DNA from: Prochilodus magdalenae
Lineage: Eukaryota; Chordata; Actinopteri; Characiformes; Prochilodontidae
Assembly: GCA_024036415.1 (NCBI GenBank)
Contig: JAMWET010003554.1
Coordinates: 16,001 to 80,000 of the forward strand
DNA length: 64,000 nt
Reading direction: 5' to 3'
A program made the position numbers and the translations under genes. The notes below the pieces were generated by a model. That model made no database searches. It had not been told where the DNA came from and was given only the letters and a program-made list of their open reading frames with translations. Shown here one piece after another: positions 47,501 through 55,749 of this stretch (position 1 is its first letter; every line of letters begins with the position of its first letter).

Positions 47501-49463
47501 CATGCAAGAACTTTAAAGAGTTTTATGCCCTATACAACAACCACAACAACCAACCAACCAACCAACCAACAGGTCAAGTGTTACACAGTCTTGTTTAAAC
47601 ATCCTCTCCGCCAGTAGTTCCTTTTTAATATTTTCTGTTCTCACTTATGAGTGAATGCTTTTATTGTCAATGCAAAAAACTGTTTAACAACTCCCTGAGA
47701 AAAAACACCAAACCTCCACTCGCCAGTGTATTAGTATTATAGTACTGGGTAGGACCTCCTTTTGCTGAGACAGACAAAGCCAAGAGGAATTAACCAACCC
47801 TGAACCCCTGAACTTCCATTTGTCTTTGTAATTAGAGGGTTATATACTACAGCCCTCTTATAATATTACTCCATGCATATGTGGATAGATTGTTATACTG
47901 AGTGCATGCTCACATCCTGCATTGATGACCTGCACTATGTTACACGATCTTAAATATTTACATGCGGTCTTTCCCATAGATCTTGTGACTGAAGCTTCTG
48001 CCACACTCAAAGATCCCTCTTTCAAAGTCCCTTATATATTCTCCTCCTGCTATCTTAATCCAAAATTGAATACTAAAACAATTTGCAATCATTATATTCC
48101 TTACACATTTAATGTTTCATTTGTTAACCACCTGTAAACCACAGTGACATTAATGAAAATAAAATATAACAAAAGTATTATAAACGATGCTGTCATTTTA
48201 CATTAGCAATCAAGTAATTACCAGTGTTGACAACGTGTTTTTAAAACAAGCACAAAAAAGTGAATTCATGTGAGCACCAACAACATATAGCCTTTCAAAG
48301 ATCCTAAAATGCTTTACTAAGCCAGGAAACCTTGAAAGAGATTGTGTAGTAAACTCAGCAGTGACTGTGATAGCCCTGAATAATAAAACAATAAAGCCGC
48401 ACAGTAAGCAGTGCTGTAACACTGCCTACAATAGTAAGACTAACAGTGCCCGACTGGCTGTCAACCTGCAATGCACGCGGTGTGTGAAGAAAGTGTGACA
48501 GTGTGCAAATTAAGAAAAAAAGTCACTCACCTTTAGAGTGGAAGGAAATCAGACAGTCACACAGTGGCCAGTTCTCGACAGGCTCGTTAAGGATGACTTC
48601 TTCCTCGAAAGTCACCACAGTGATGTACTTAAACAAGCACAAGCGCTCCAGGATCTCCTTCATAGGCTTGGACTTGGACTTCTTGGCCATGGCACAGATA
48701 CCCACCACTATCTGTCTCTCTGGAGGCTGCAGAATGGAGAAAACACAGCATTGGGCATTTTGCCAAGCACTTTTAGCTCAGCTGCTGGCAAGAAGATGGC
48801 GAGGCTAGCCAATGCCAGCGTCTGCTCTTTATGCCACATTATAACAATATAAGAGTCTAAGAGTTGTTGTGTAGTTGTTCTTAAAACTAGATGTGATTAG
48901 AGTTTCCACTAGTATAACTGGATCTGGTCTACAAACCACAAGCAAGGTAATGTACAATACATCGCACACCATGGCATCATTTCATATATAAATATTTTGC
49001 CCAATAGAATATTTTAAATAAACTCTGCAAAGAACACAAAACATAAAATTATAGGCTAGGTTTATAATTGCTGGCTAGATTTTATAAAAGGCATATTATA
49101 GTAACAAATAAACTCTTAACACTACGTAAACACCAATTAAAATGTCATATCATCAAATCTTAACCACAAACTACCAAAAATTCCAGAACAAAGAAGTTAA
49201 GAACATTCATTTCCATACTTTACCATTCTGGAGGCACAAAGTTGTGCTATAACAATAATAACTGTAGAGTATATAGCGGCTTCAGACACTATCCAACATA
49301 CCGAATCATACTCCTCCTCATCTCCATCCTCATCTTCTTCCTCCACGTTCTCGTAGAGGCAGTCATAGCCCAGCACTCTGCCTGGGTCCAGTAGCTCCTC
49401 TCCCTCTCCGTCATCAGCCCCCACAAAGAAGCGCGGGTGATCCGCGTCCTCATTCTCCGACAT
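17298..49463 (-). CDS. ppip5k2: Diphosphoinositol pentakisphosphate kinase 2, complete gene
   Basis: This is the span of 30 coding exons (listed separately) encoding about 1,407 residues; human is about 1,243. The protein is a cytosolic and nuclear bifunctional enzyme. An N-terminal ATP-grasp kinase (about residues 57-383) phosphorylates InsP6 and 5-InsP7 to 1-InsP7 and InsP8. A histidine-acid-phosphatase domain (about 390-910) removes the 1-beta phosphate. Visible landmarks are an acidic N-terminus, the Mg/ATP-binding CDVNGF block (D325, D337, N339), the RHGDRTP phosphatase motif (R404-H405-G406), the [12 protein letters not shown] nuclear-import motif (1014-1024), and a Ser/Thr/Gln-rich tail. 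All exon phases agree and no break is seen. Synteny with pam and macir favours ppip5k2 over ppip5k1. The start ATG at 49463 is the first after an in-frame TAG at 49518-49520. Confidence 0.95.
19386..19493 (-). CDS. ppip5k2: ppip5k2 coding exon 29
   Basis: The acceptor (pyrimidine tract ending ccctcag at 19494) is strong. The exon reads [19 protein letters not shown] and onward, matching the LNTYTPAK block of the mammalian tail. The 3' end is uncertain. CAG|GCATGT at 19386/19385 gives a GC-AG intron in the right phase. AAAT|GTAAAA at 19374 is a GT alternative in the same phase that adds 12 bases. Confidence 0.75.
19602..19745 (-). CDS. ppip5k2: ppip5k2 coding exon 28
   Basis: 144 bases, phase 1 at both ends, acceptor AG at 19746-19747 and donor GTACAG. 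It encodes [19 protein letters not shown] followed by [15 protein letters not shown], a block highly conserved in vertebrate PPIP5Ks. Confidence 0.93.
19746..23062 (-). other. ppip5k2: ppip5k2 intron 27
   Basis: This 3.3-kb intron has no recognised alternative exon. It is AT-rich with A-runs at about 22260-22315 and 22791-22804 and a purine/G-rich patch near 22960-23030. Short open frames here lack support. Confidence 0.7.
23063..23125 (-). CDS. ppip5k2: ppip5k2 coding exon 27 (63-nt cassette)
   Basis: It encodes [21 protein letters not shown], nearly the same as the mammalian segment. The acceptor follows a good pyrimidine tract (tttctctttctcag), and the donor is GTATGT. At 63 bases with phase 1 on both sides, it can be skipped without a frameshift. 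Mammalian PPIP5K transcripts are alternatively spliced in this region. Confidence 0.92.
23655..24720 (+). mobile_element. Decayed Tc1/mariner-like copy in ppip5k2 intron 26
   Basis: The phrases ggacaatgattccaaacaca (about 24300) and tcgaagcctagatctgaatc (about 24376) match the D-N-D-P-K-H and Q-S-P-D-L-N blocks of Tc1-like transposases. The copy lies opposite to ppip5k2 and has multiple stops and indels. An A-run (24513-24531) lies within it. Edges are approximate. Confidence 0.7.
26118..26237 (-). CDS. ppip5k2: ppip5k2 coding exon 26
   Basis: 120 bases, phase 1 at both ends. It encodes [20 protein letters not shown] then [20 protein letters not shown], the conserved serine-rich linker block. 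The donor is GTATGT and the acceptor ccatcag. A 132-bp poly-C tract starts 179 bases upstream in the intron. Confidence 0.95.
26416..26547. repeat. 132-bp near-pure poly-C tract
   Basis: Almost only C on the plus strand with about eight interruptions (G, T or A). It is poly-G in the ppip5k2 pre-mRNA, a strong potential G-quadruplex. The exact length may be unreliable because such runs are hard to sequence. It explains several apparent poly-Pro and poly-Gly frames that are not genes. Confidence 0.95.
27159..27203. repeat. ATT/ATC trinucleotide repeat
   Basis: A (TTA)n/(TCA)n tract directly abuts the left end of the inverted-repeat element at 27202. Confidence 0.9.
27202..27840. mobile_element. 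MITE-like element in ppip5k2 intron 25
   Basis: TTAAAAGGAGCCATAGAATG at 27202-27221 faces ATTCTATGGCACCTTTAA at 27822-27839. The ends match when inverted except for an indel and a substitution. No coding capacity. The same termini define the element at 38231-39080 and a single end near 33668. Confidence 0.7.
28643..28715 (-). CDS. ppip5k2: ppip5k2 coding exon 25
   Basis: 73 bases, entering in phase 0 and leaving in phase 1. It encodes [20 protein letters not shown] and a few further residues. The V-x-S-E-N start agrees with the mammalian protein and the rest is poorly conserved. Donor GTAAGT, acceptor cttacag. Confidence 0.88.
28716..30970 (-). other. ppip5k2: ppip5k2 intron 24
   Basis: A 2.3-kb intron. 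It contains a 19-nt segment (29374-29392) bounded by excellent splice signals, described as a candidate microexon in the findings. Nothing else was recognised. Confidence 0.7.
30971..31144 (-). CDS. ppip5k2: ppip5k2 coding exon 24
   Basis: 174 bases, phase 0 at both ends. It contains the polybasic motif [14 protein letters not shown] (R1018-R1022, S1023) that in human PPIP5K2 works as a nuclear localisation signal controlled by phosphorylation of the adjacent serine. The conserved [20 protein letters not shown] block follows. Confidence 0.96.
31145..32572 (-). other. ppip5k2: ppip5k2 intron 23
   Basis: A 1.4-kb AT-rich intron. No repeat family or alternative exon was recognised. Confidence 0.7.
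32573..32743 (-). CDS. ppip5k2: ppip5k2 coding exon 23
   Basis: 171 bases, phase 0 at both ends. It encodes a charged segment, [18 protein letters not shown], then the conserved [20 protein letters not shown] and [12 protein letters not shown] blocks. Donor GTAAGT. Confidence 0.95.
33007..33123 (-). CDS. ppip5k2: ppip5k2 coding exon 22
   Basis: 117 bases, phase 0. It encodes [20 protein letters not shown] and [14 protein letters not shown], the C-terminal edge of the phosphatase-like domain. Donor GTTAGA, acceptor ggttttag. Confidence 0.95.
33226..33333 (-). CDS. ppip5k2: ppip5k2 coding exon 21
   Basis: 108 bases, phase 0. It encodes [20 protein letters not shown] then [16 protein letters not shown], part of the phosphatase domain. 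Acceptor cttttacag, donor GTAACT. Confidence 0.95.
33446..33560 (-). CDS. ppip5k2: ppip5k2 coding exon 20
   Basis: 115 bases, phase 2 in and phase 0 out. It encodes [20 protein letters not shown] and [18 protein letters not shown]. The HVHSL stretch occupies the position of the second histidine motif of histidine acid phosphatases. The donor GTAGGG is slightly unusual but keeps the frame. Confidence 0.93.
34041..34168 (-). CDS. ppip5k2: ppip5k2 coding exon 19
   Basis: 128 bases, phase 0 in and phase 2 out. It encodes [20 protein letters not shown] and [20 protein letters not shown], close to identical to mammalian PPIP5K2. Donor GTAAGA. Confidence 0.95.
34251..34474 (-). CDS. ppip5k2: ppip5k2 coding exon 18
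   Basis: 224 bases, the largest internal exon after the tail exon. It encodes [20 protein letters not shown], the [20 protein letters not shown] block and [13 protein letters not shown] of the phosphatase domain. Donor GTGAGT. Confidence 0.96.
34567..34708 (-). CDS. ppip5k2: ppip5k2 coding exon 17
   Basis: 142 bases, phase 0 in and phase 1 out. It encodes [20 protein letters not shown] and [20 protein letters not shown]. Donor GTATGA, acceptor gttgatag. Confidence 0.94.
35090..35272 (-). CDS. ppip5k2: ppip5k2 coding exon 16
   Basis: 183 bases, phase 0. It encodes [20 protein letters not shown] and the acidic serine run [20 protein letters not shown]. Donor GTGTGA, acceptor gtatctgcag. Confidence 0.95.
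36096..36217 (-). CDS. ppip5k2: ppip5k2 coding exon 15
   Basis: 122 bases, phase 1 in and phase 0 out. It encodes [20 protein letters not shown] and [20 protein letters not shown], one of the most conserved stretches of the phosphatase domain. Donor GTGCAA. Confidence 0.95.
37052..37177 (-). CDS. ppip5k2: ppip5k2 coding exon 14
   Basis: 126 bases, phase 1 at both ends. It encodes [20 protein letters not shown] and [15 protein letters not shown], the core of the phosphatase domain. Donor GTACAG. Confidence 0.95.
37334..37419 (-). CDS. ppip5k2: ppip5k2 coding exon 13
   Basis: 86 bases, phase 2 in and phase 1 out. It encodes [20 protein letters not shown] then CPKTSSEEE. Acceptor ttgtttcag, donor GTAAGG. 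Confidence 0.94.
37506..37615 (-). CDS. ppip5k2: ppip5k2 coding exon 12
   Basis: 110 bases, phase 0 in and phase 2 out. It encodes [20 protein letters not shown] and [16 protein letters not shown]. The acceptor (catcccaaaag) has a poor pyrimidine tract, but the frame and homology fix it. Donor GTAAGT. Confidence 0.93.
37738..37813 (-). CDS. ppip5k2: ppip5k2 coding exon 11
   Basis: 76 bases, phase 2 in and phase 0 out. It encodes [20 protein letters not shown] and PKQLQ. The first, split codon reads arginine where the human protein has lysine. Donor GTAAAG. Confidence 0.95.
38003..38089 (-). CDS. ppip5k2: ppip5k2 coding exon 10 (phosphatase signature)
   Basis: 87 bases, phase 2 at both ends. 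It encodes [20 protein letters not shown] and onward, carrying the RHGxRxP signature of histidine acid phosphatases (R404, H405, R408). The catalytic histidine is present. Donor GTGCTC. Confidence 0.96.
38231..39080. mobile_element. MITE-like element in ppip5k2 intron 9
   Basis: TTAAAGGTGCCATAGAACAG at 38231 faces tacattctatggcacttctg at about 39061-39080, the same termini as the element at 27202-27840. Inside, at about 38435-38495, lies a copy of the foldback core (accttaaac ... atttaaggtgga), so one repeat sits within another. Non-coding. Confidence 0.65.
39157..39258 (-). CDS. ppip5k2: ppip5k2 coding exon 9
   Basis: 102 bases, phase 2 at both ends. It encodes [20 protein letters not shown] and [13 protein letters not shown], the linker closing the ATP-grasp kinase. 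Acceptor ttttccttcag, donor GTATGT. Confidence 0.95.
40045..40166 (-). CDS. ppip5k2: ppip5k2 coding exon 8 (kinase metal site)
   Basis: 122 bases, phase 0 in and phase 2 out. It encodes [20 protein letters not shown] then [21 protein letters not shown]325, D337 and N339 sit where the metal- and ATP-binding residues of the human kinase (D309, D321, N323) lie, so the kinase looks intact. Donor GTAAGT. Confidence 0.96.
40641..40802 (-). CDS. ppip5k2: ppip5k2 coding exon 7
   Basis: 162 bases, phase 0. It encodes [20 protein letters not shown] and [20 protein letters not shown], essentially identical to mammalian PPIP5K2. It is part of the ATP-grasp domain and its inositol phosphate pocket. Donor GTAAAT. 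Confidence 0.96.
41763..41864 (-). CDS. ppip5k2: ppip5k2 coding exon 6
   Basis: 102 bases, phase 0. It encodes [20 protein letters not shown] and [14 protein letters not shown] of the kinase domain. Acceptor tctgttacag, donor GTATTG. Confidence 0.95.
42052..42206 (-). CDS. ppip5k2: ppip5k2 coding exon 5
   Basis: 155 bases, phase 1 in and phase 0 out. It encodes [20 protein letters not shown] and [20 protein letters not shown], with the conserved lysines of the nucleotide-binding ATP-grasp subdomain. Donor GTCAGA. Confidence 0.95.
42207..45732 (-). other. ppip5k2: ppip5k2 intron 4
   Basis: A 3.5-kb intron. A 149-codon plus-strand open frame at 44430-44879 shows no family resemblance and is not called. 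At about 45625-45648 ttcttacacattgctccttc matches one end of the inverted-repeat family at 9300-9808. Confidence 0.6.
45733..45818 (-). CDS. ppip5k2: ppip5k2 coding exon 4
   Basis: 86 bases, phase 2 in and phase 1 out. It encodes [20 protein letters not shown] and NRDPARPE, the start of the ATP-grasp nucleotide fold. Donor GTTAGT. Confidence 0.94.
45819..47218 (-). other. ppip5k2: ppip5k2 intron 3
   Basis: A 1.4-kb very AT-rich intron, especially 46560-46960. No supported feature. Confidence 0.7.
47219..47309 (-). CDS. ppip5k2: ppip5k2 coding exon 3
   Basis: 91 bases, phase 1 in and phase 2 out. It encodes [20 protein letters not shown] and [10 protein letters not shown] of the kinase N-terminal subdomain. 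Donor GTGAGT. Confidence 0.95.
47548..47570. repeat. (AACC)n microsatellite
   Basis: About five to six tetranucleotide copies in ppip5k2 intron 2. Further right, 47745-47775 (gggtaggacctccttttgct) resembles an end of the deleted Tc1-like element at 61010-61548. Confidence 0.85.
48531..48726 (-). CDS. ppip5k2: ppip5k2 coding exon 2
   Basis: 196 bases, phase 0 in and phase 1 out. It encodes [40 protein letters not shown] and [20 protein letters not shown], the N-terminal strand-helix units of the kinase. Acceptor cattctgcag, donor GTGAGT. Confidence 0.96.
49302..49463 (-). CDS. ppip5k2: ppip5k2 coding exon 1 (start codon)
   Basis: 54 residues starting [20 protein letters not shown] and ending in the acidic run [14 protein letters not shown], with donor GTATGT at 49301. 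RFFVG and the acidic stretch are shared with mammalian PPIP5K2, while the middle is longer here. ATG 49463 is the first ATG after an in-frame TAG. The exon probably begins with 5' UTR. A plausible acceptor (cactgacttgcag) lies at 49566. Confidence 0.92.
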
Positions 49464-50351
49464 GTCGTCCCTGTGTGAGGAGGCACTGTCTGCCTTGTCT
49501 TCGCTGCAGCACAGCACCTACAGAGTGTCTTCCACCGTCCTGTGCTCCACACTGTACCTCCAGGCCTGCAAGTCAGTGCACTCAGCAGGGCAGGCAGAGG
49601 CGAAGAGAGCTGCTCCCAGCGCAGGCTCATAGACAAGCAGGATTAAAGCTGCTGAGAATCAGCCTCTCTCCCTCCTTCCTGTTCTTCAGAGACAGCCATC
49701 AGGATAACCCCTGCTTAACGAAGAAAAAAATCCAAAAGCAAAGCCGAATCAGAACATTTCAGGGCATCTACAGGTTTAGACATAGTACAATAAAGGCTTT
49801 CAAAGTCATTTTAATATTGGTTGTTTTGTTTTTTTTCCCTTTCATTTAAATATATGGGCCATTTAAGACAAATGGAACAGTAACTAAGTTTACATGTTTG
49901 GTATATTTAAAGCTACATTGTGCAGATTTGAAGTGGAAATGTGTATTTGCATGCTATATATTATATCATTATAAAGTTCTTGTGTTTTGGATCCCCCCAC
50001 AAACCATCTATATTCTGTCAGGTGATCCAGTCAAAACTTGGTGAGTGACACGTATTTTGAGTATGTAAGTGAATTATCTGCAATGATAATCTAGTACTGA
50101 ATTAGCTACAATCTACATGATTACCTATATTAGTATACATGGTTTTTACTGCAAAGAGAATTATGACACCTCCATTAAATTTCGTGCCGCCTACATATCT
50201 CTATCATATCAATGCCTTCATAGGAAACACCATTTTCTAACAGGTGCTACACTCGGTGGATTTCTGTAACTTGTGCCTACAATTGTAGTATTCCTCTGAG
50301 ATTGTGCTGCATCACAATCAGCACAGAGCACAAGGAATAGTACTGTCATAC

Positions 50352-50370
50352 ATATATATATATATATATA

Positions 50371-50450
<80 letters not shown>
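50352..50450. repeat. (TA)n microsatellite, about 99 bp
   Basis: An almost pure TA tract with one C interruption at about 50372. Self-complementary and likely polymorphic. Gives Tyr-Ile frames on both strands that are not genes. Confidence 0.97.
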
Positions 50451-50451
<1 letters not shown>

Positions 50452-51599
50452 TGTTTTGGTATAATATTCATCATTTGTATGAGATTGGGAATTCCATTCT
50501 TCCTGACACAGACTCATTGATGCAACAGCAGTTTCAACTACAATCACAACCTTTACTAAACTGCACTTTCTATTTCTTATATTTAATAAAGCTCCAATGC
50601 AGTATTAGGGGCGGTCACATAATAACCAAAAATAATGTTGAGCAGCAATGTTCTGTAGTCATTGACACATAGTCAAATTGAACATACACAAACATTAATG
50701 AGGCTAACATTAATTGTAGTCCATTTTTGTGATTTTTGTATTTCCATAGTTTTCATTGTACAGTACTTTAGCTATATATTCTACTCTTTACAGCACATAC
50801 AGATATTTCATAAATCATCAGACGTCCTAATATACTTATAGTACCTATAAAAAAAAGGTACCTACTCTGCCTCAGCCTGAGCCAGAAAAGGCCCAGTTAT
50901 AAATTCTGCAATTTAGACCTAAACATCAAACCAAGCCTTCTGTTCTTCAGCCTGTGCATGTGACAGAAATACATAAAAGACTTCCTGACAGGGTGTGAAA
51001 ACTCTGACTAGACGTCTCTGACATTAAAAAATGTTATTTCAGGCTTTGTAAGGCGACTCGCAGCAGCACATGGACATGTTTTGTCCTTCTTATTCAGAAA
51101 TGCTACTTCTCTCATTTTAACAAATTAATTTTTTTTTTTTACATTTTAAGTTTCAAACCAGTGACCATGAACTCTCCAGACCCTACTACTCATATTATTA
51201 GACTGAACTGCAAATACAATTTATTATTTGAGTGATTCAGCCAACACACTTACATCCACCTATATAACACGAATATATCCACCTAATCCATCTGCACCAG
51301 TTTATTCCCACTGACTCACTTTGACGTTAGGAGTGTTTCAATCCCGACTGCTTTGTGAATGAGGCACAATGAATGGCAACTAATCAGAAGGCAGTTCGTT
51401 TACATATATCAGTCTCAAAGGCACTGAAATGAAACACAACACAACAGTCTAAACCCACACATACGTCATTGGTAAGCCTCAGGGGAAAATGGAAATGGGC
51501 CTTGCAAGACAATCAGAACAACAATAATAGGAAGTTTTCGAAAGCAAAACTATCAGTATACAGCACAATAATAAAGGACCCCTACTACTGAACATGAAA

Positions 51600-51623
51600 A
51601 TATATATATATATATATATATAT
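51600..51623. repeat. (TA)n microsatellite, short
   Basis: A pure TA run of about 24 bases in the ppip5k2 5' intron. Confidence 0.9.
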
Positions 51624-54600
51624 CAAGAGATAACTGCTTTTTAAAATGATCACCACAGGACAGGTGTTTGGAAGTAACAGATATAATAAACTGATATTAA
51701 TAACACAAAGTCTCATGGATTCACTGCATTTTTAAGCCTATATAAATAAAAGCAAAATTTCTCCATAACGTCAGGTAAAGGCAGTCACAATTTCTATGTT
51801 TACCAAGTTTTTTGTTTGTATCGGCTGAAATGCCGATAACAAAAACCCCATACTAATGCATCCCTATTTAAGCTTTCTTTAAAATAACAACATTTACACT
51901 TCATTTTAAGTCCCACAAAAGAACAACAACAAGCCTCTCTTTTGGACACTGTGTTCTTGTTTGCGGTATGATTTAGTTTTCAATTACTATGTTGAGGGCC
52001 TCCCACAGATAAGCTGAGTATAAAGAGAAAGACAAAAAGCATATCCTTCAGATTAAAGGAGAGAGTTCCCAGACCCTACTTAAGAAAATGACTGCAGACG
52101 ACTTTTCCTCCTGCTTATCGGATGTGGCGGACTAATCTCCGGGGCATCATGACCTGGGGGGTCAGAAATTCCACTGAGGTAGAAATATAAAGGTACATAA
52201 CAGACTAAGGGGGTGCAGAAAAATCCCAAGGGAGGAAGCATTAACGCCAAAGGATTTAATAACAGCTTTGCCCAAAGTGTTCTAGGACAAGAGCTACATT
52301 AAAATGCTAGATCCAATCTTAAAGGGAAATTTTACTGATATTCCAAATATTCTTCTTAATTCCATTTTTGAGAGGTAAACAGTTAATAAGAGTGGCCTGA
52401 ATCAAAATTCGCCATTCCAGAGAAACTTGCAGCGGTGGTGATGAAAACTAGATGTCCAAAGCATTCAATGCCCCTTACAGCTACCTCACAGAGAGTTCTA
52501 TTAGTTTTGTAGTAAGGTTTTGATCTTGGTGGAAAATGGATCTATTTATTCAAAACAGCCCAGCACGCTATTATTGCAGAATTTAACCATTCTCAACAAT
52601 ACACAAAAAACTGAACATGTACATATGACATTTAAAAAGACTACAATAGTTCACACCTTGCAATCCCAAGTTTCATGGTAAAGATGTCAGACCTAATACA
52701 TTTCTTTAAAATTCATTTTTTCACATGTCTAAATGACCTGACTGAAAGACCTGTTTATATCTCAATAACTAAATCAAGAGGACAGGAATTTGGTGGAACT
52801 GCCCCAAGTGTAATTACACAGCTCAATCATGTAGCCTAGAAACCTGTAGCTTTTAGAGCAAGCTAATAAAAGAAAACATCATAAACTCAGACAGGTAATT
52901 AAATTACATCAGCACTCGAGAGTATTGATTGTCATTTACCTATCATGGCTGCTTCCTACTGAACTCAGTACAACAAACTCTCAATGTTTCAGTTTTAGAA
53001 AGAATCAACAGACCTTCTAAAGGGTAGTGCAAACCACATGAAGACGTAAGGAGAAATTAAACACAGCTTTAAAAGCACTCAGTCCAACACAGCTTCTTTA
53101 TCTTGTGCATATCATGTAGTCCAGTCTCCAGGAGAGATAGACACTATCACAACACTACATGAGAACACACCCCACAGTAGAACGGAATCACCAGTATGGT
53201 ACTTATACAAGCATTCCCAAGCCGTCCCCTAAAGTAAAGCCACTTCACAATCAATTTATACACTCCAATCCCAAGACTTTTGGTATGACGATGTGCAACG
53301 TATACTTTAGAGTCATGGAAACAATAACTTCATAAAATAAAAGTGTATGGTAGAAATATTCACTAAAAGATCACTTTGGTGTAGCTTTGAGAGCAGAACG
53401 CAGAAAAAAAATATTCAGAGCAACCAACGTCAAGTTACAGGTTTCTAATATTCTGACTGCTGCAATGTGTCACTATGTAATATGATGTATTACCTTTTTT
53501 AACTGAGAATTATGTACACAAAAGGGGAACTTCGCTCTGTTTTAGACAAAGTTTATCATTATAGCCCAGAGGGTTATTTATAACCTTGCAATTTATATAA
53601 TGCAATACTGACATTTGGCATGTATGTATCAACATAATCTAGCTTTTAAATTAGCTATGACAAACCTTTATACCATTTGATAGCATGATATACCTGGAAA
53701 ACACTTGGACCCTGCATTAAATACCACTCCTAACCTGGTACAGGTGTTAAAGTCACAGCTAACATAAAGCCAACAAAGAAAACAGAATTTCACTTTAAAG
53801 GTCTAAACACAAAGAGCCTGTACAGGATTATCACAACACAGCAGCAGTGGGCAGTCAGCCTCCTCAAGCCCTGAGCCTCGACACCTGTCAGTGGCACCAC
53901 CTGTCCAGCACATCAACACCAACACACTGTAGCCAAAAGCCTGGGGCTCTGGATGAATTACACAGATCTCTCTATCAGACCTAATCAAATCAGACATACT
54001 ACATGATAAGCAATGTGCCAAATGCCAAGAGCACATACAAGCAAGTGACCACTGTGTTCATTCATGGAAGAACTAGTAGGGCAAGTTACCTACACCAAAC
54101 TCAGAAATATGGATTAACCGGGACTCCATAAACAGTTAAATACCATGTTTGTACATGACCTTTCAGACAACAAGGAAAGCCAAAGCATCGTTTATAAGCA
54201 ACCTAATTCAGGAGAATATCCAGATCTGGGCTCTAAGTTTAAACCTCCAACAATGGCCCTACTCAAGTATCAGTCTCTCCATGAAGAGAGGAGAAAAGGG
54301 GAGGAAGGAGAAAAGCCAAAGCACGAGTTATACACCAAGCTGAGCTATTCCCAGCGCACCGTGCTAATGTTACTGGCATACAGGCAAGGGGAGCTAACGT
54401 TTGAAGACAATCCTACTAAAACTGAGCCACGGACAAAACAAAAAAGGCCGCCAGATTAGCGAAAAACTTACACCAAGCTCACAGCAAACTCACAGCTCAC
54501 TTCCTGCAGAGAGAAGTCTTACTAACCTGACATTGTTCAGGACACACGTGTACTCATTTCCGAAGCATCCGCGTTAGAGGAAAGACTAAACTCTGCGAGC

Positions 54601-54625
54601 TAAGCTAGCTAGATGTTCTGCTTAC

Positions 54626-55170
54626 CTCGTACAGCATCAGTGGCGCCTTTTCTATATCTATGTGGCCGGCAAGCAAACTGCTGTCACAAACAAAACAAGG
54701 GAGTTCACAGCCCGGTTCGCGGCTGGGTTTCCATGAAACTCGTTAGCAATGGAAGCTAAATATGCCAGTAAGCGTTAGCATTAACCCTTAGTAGTAATAT
54801 TAGCCTTAACCCTTTATGTTAACGTTAGCCTCAGTGCTATTGTTATTATTAGCGTCAGCGCTCGCCTTATTTCGTACCGTTAGGGTTAACATTGGCGTTA
54901 GCATTTAGCTCGCCTGGCTAGCGGAGCTTTTTTTTTTTAAATAACGTTACTCAGATTTTTGGTCATTAAAACAACACGCTCACAATGACCCAGTACAGTC
55001 ACACTGTGTACCTGATATGTTATGATATTTACTATTGGTTTTATATCCTCTCTCCACCGGCATTAATGACTATCAACTAGCTGTTTGCTAAAAACCGTTT
55101 TTCTCGGAGCCGCATTAAAAAAATAAAACGGGGGAAAAAGCACCAGCGTGTCTGTCCGTGACGTCATCAC
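54626..55170 (-). promoter_or_regulatory. ppip5k2: Probable ppip5k2 first exon and promoter
   Basis: On the minus strand TACGAG|GTAAGC at 54626/54625 is a near-consensus donor that would end a 5' non-coding exon. Upstream the sequence holds several CpG-bearing stretches and a perfect CRE palindrome TGACGTCA at 55159-55166. The transcription start was not determined. The 54740-54920 part is rich in GTTAGC hexamers. Confidence 0.45.
55159..55166. promoter_or_regulatory. Full CRE palindrome TGACGTCA
   Basis: A perfect CREB/ATF site about 530 bases upstream (in transcription) of the candidate ppip5k2 first-exon donor. Function is inferred from sequence only. Confidence 0.45.
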
Positions 55171-55349
55171 GCAGAGCGAGAGGAAGGAGGCTGCTAACTG
55201 CTCTGAGAGACCAGGGATAACAGGAACACACAGGAGAGCGATCTGCTGAGATCTCTGTCCACTGAGTTCTCTCTCACTCATACGTCTTACACAAAGAGAA
55301 GGTGAAGGAACGACAGAAAGAGCAGAAATAGGCAATATGAGCGAGCCAG

Positions 55350-55675
55350 TAGTTTTGAATATATCCCCATCTCCCAAAAAGTTATGACGCTGCAAAATGT
55401 AGATAAAATCAGAAAGCAGTAATGTGCAAATCATTGAAAGCTTATATTTAACAGTACACAAACAAACCACCAAATGCTGAACTTGTGTTGCTTACTGTAA
55501 CATGTAACATGTAAATTATTATTATTTATTACTGCACTGCTTTTTTATTCCAGTATCTTAATGCATATTTTTACATATTTTCTACAGTGATATTTGTAGA
55601 TAGATTTTATGATATATATTTTTGCCTCATTGTAATAAGCATGATGGTATTATTTATAGTAATTTTTTATGTTCA

Positions 55676-55749
<74 letters not shown>

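Larger units (their letters stand above)
49566..54625 (-). other. ppip5k2: ppip5k2 5' intron (inferred)
   Basis: The interval between a strong donor at 54626/54625 and the presumed acceptor at 49566. It contains a (TA)n tract at 50352-50450, a shorter one at 51600-51623 and a T-run near 51130. No coding exon was recognised. Frames near 53803-54459 have no family resemblance. Confidence 0.5.

Noticed and set aside
50218..50672. Tyr-Ile repeat frames on both strands
   Set aside because: Translations of the (TA)n microsatellite.
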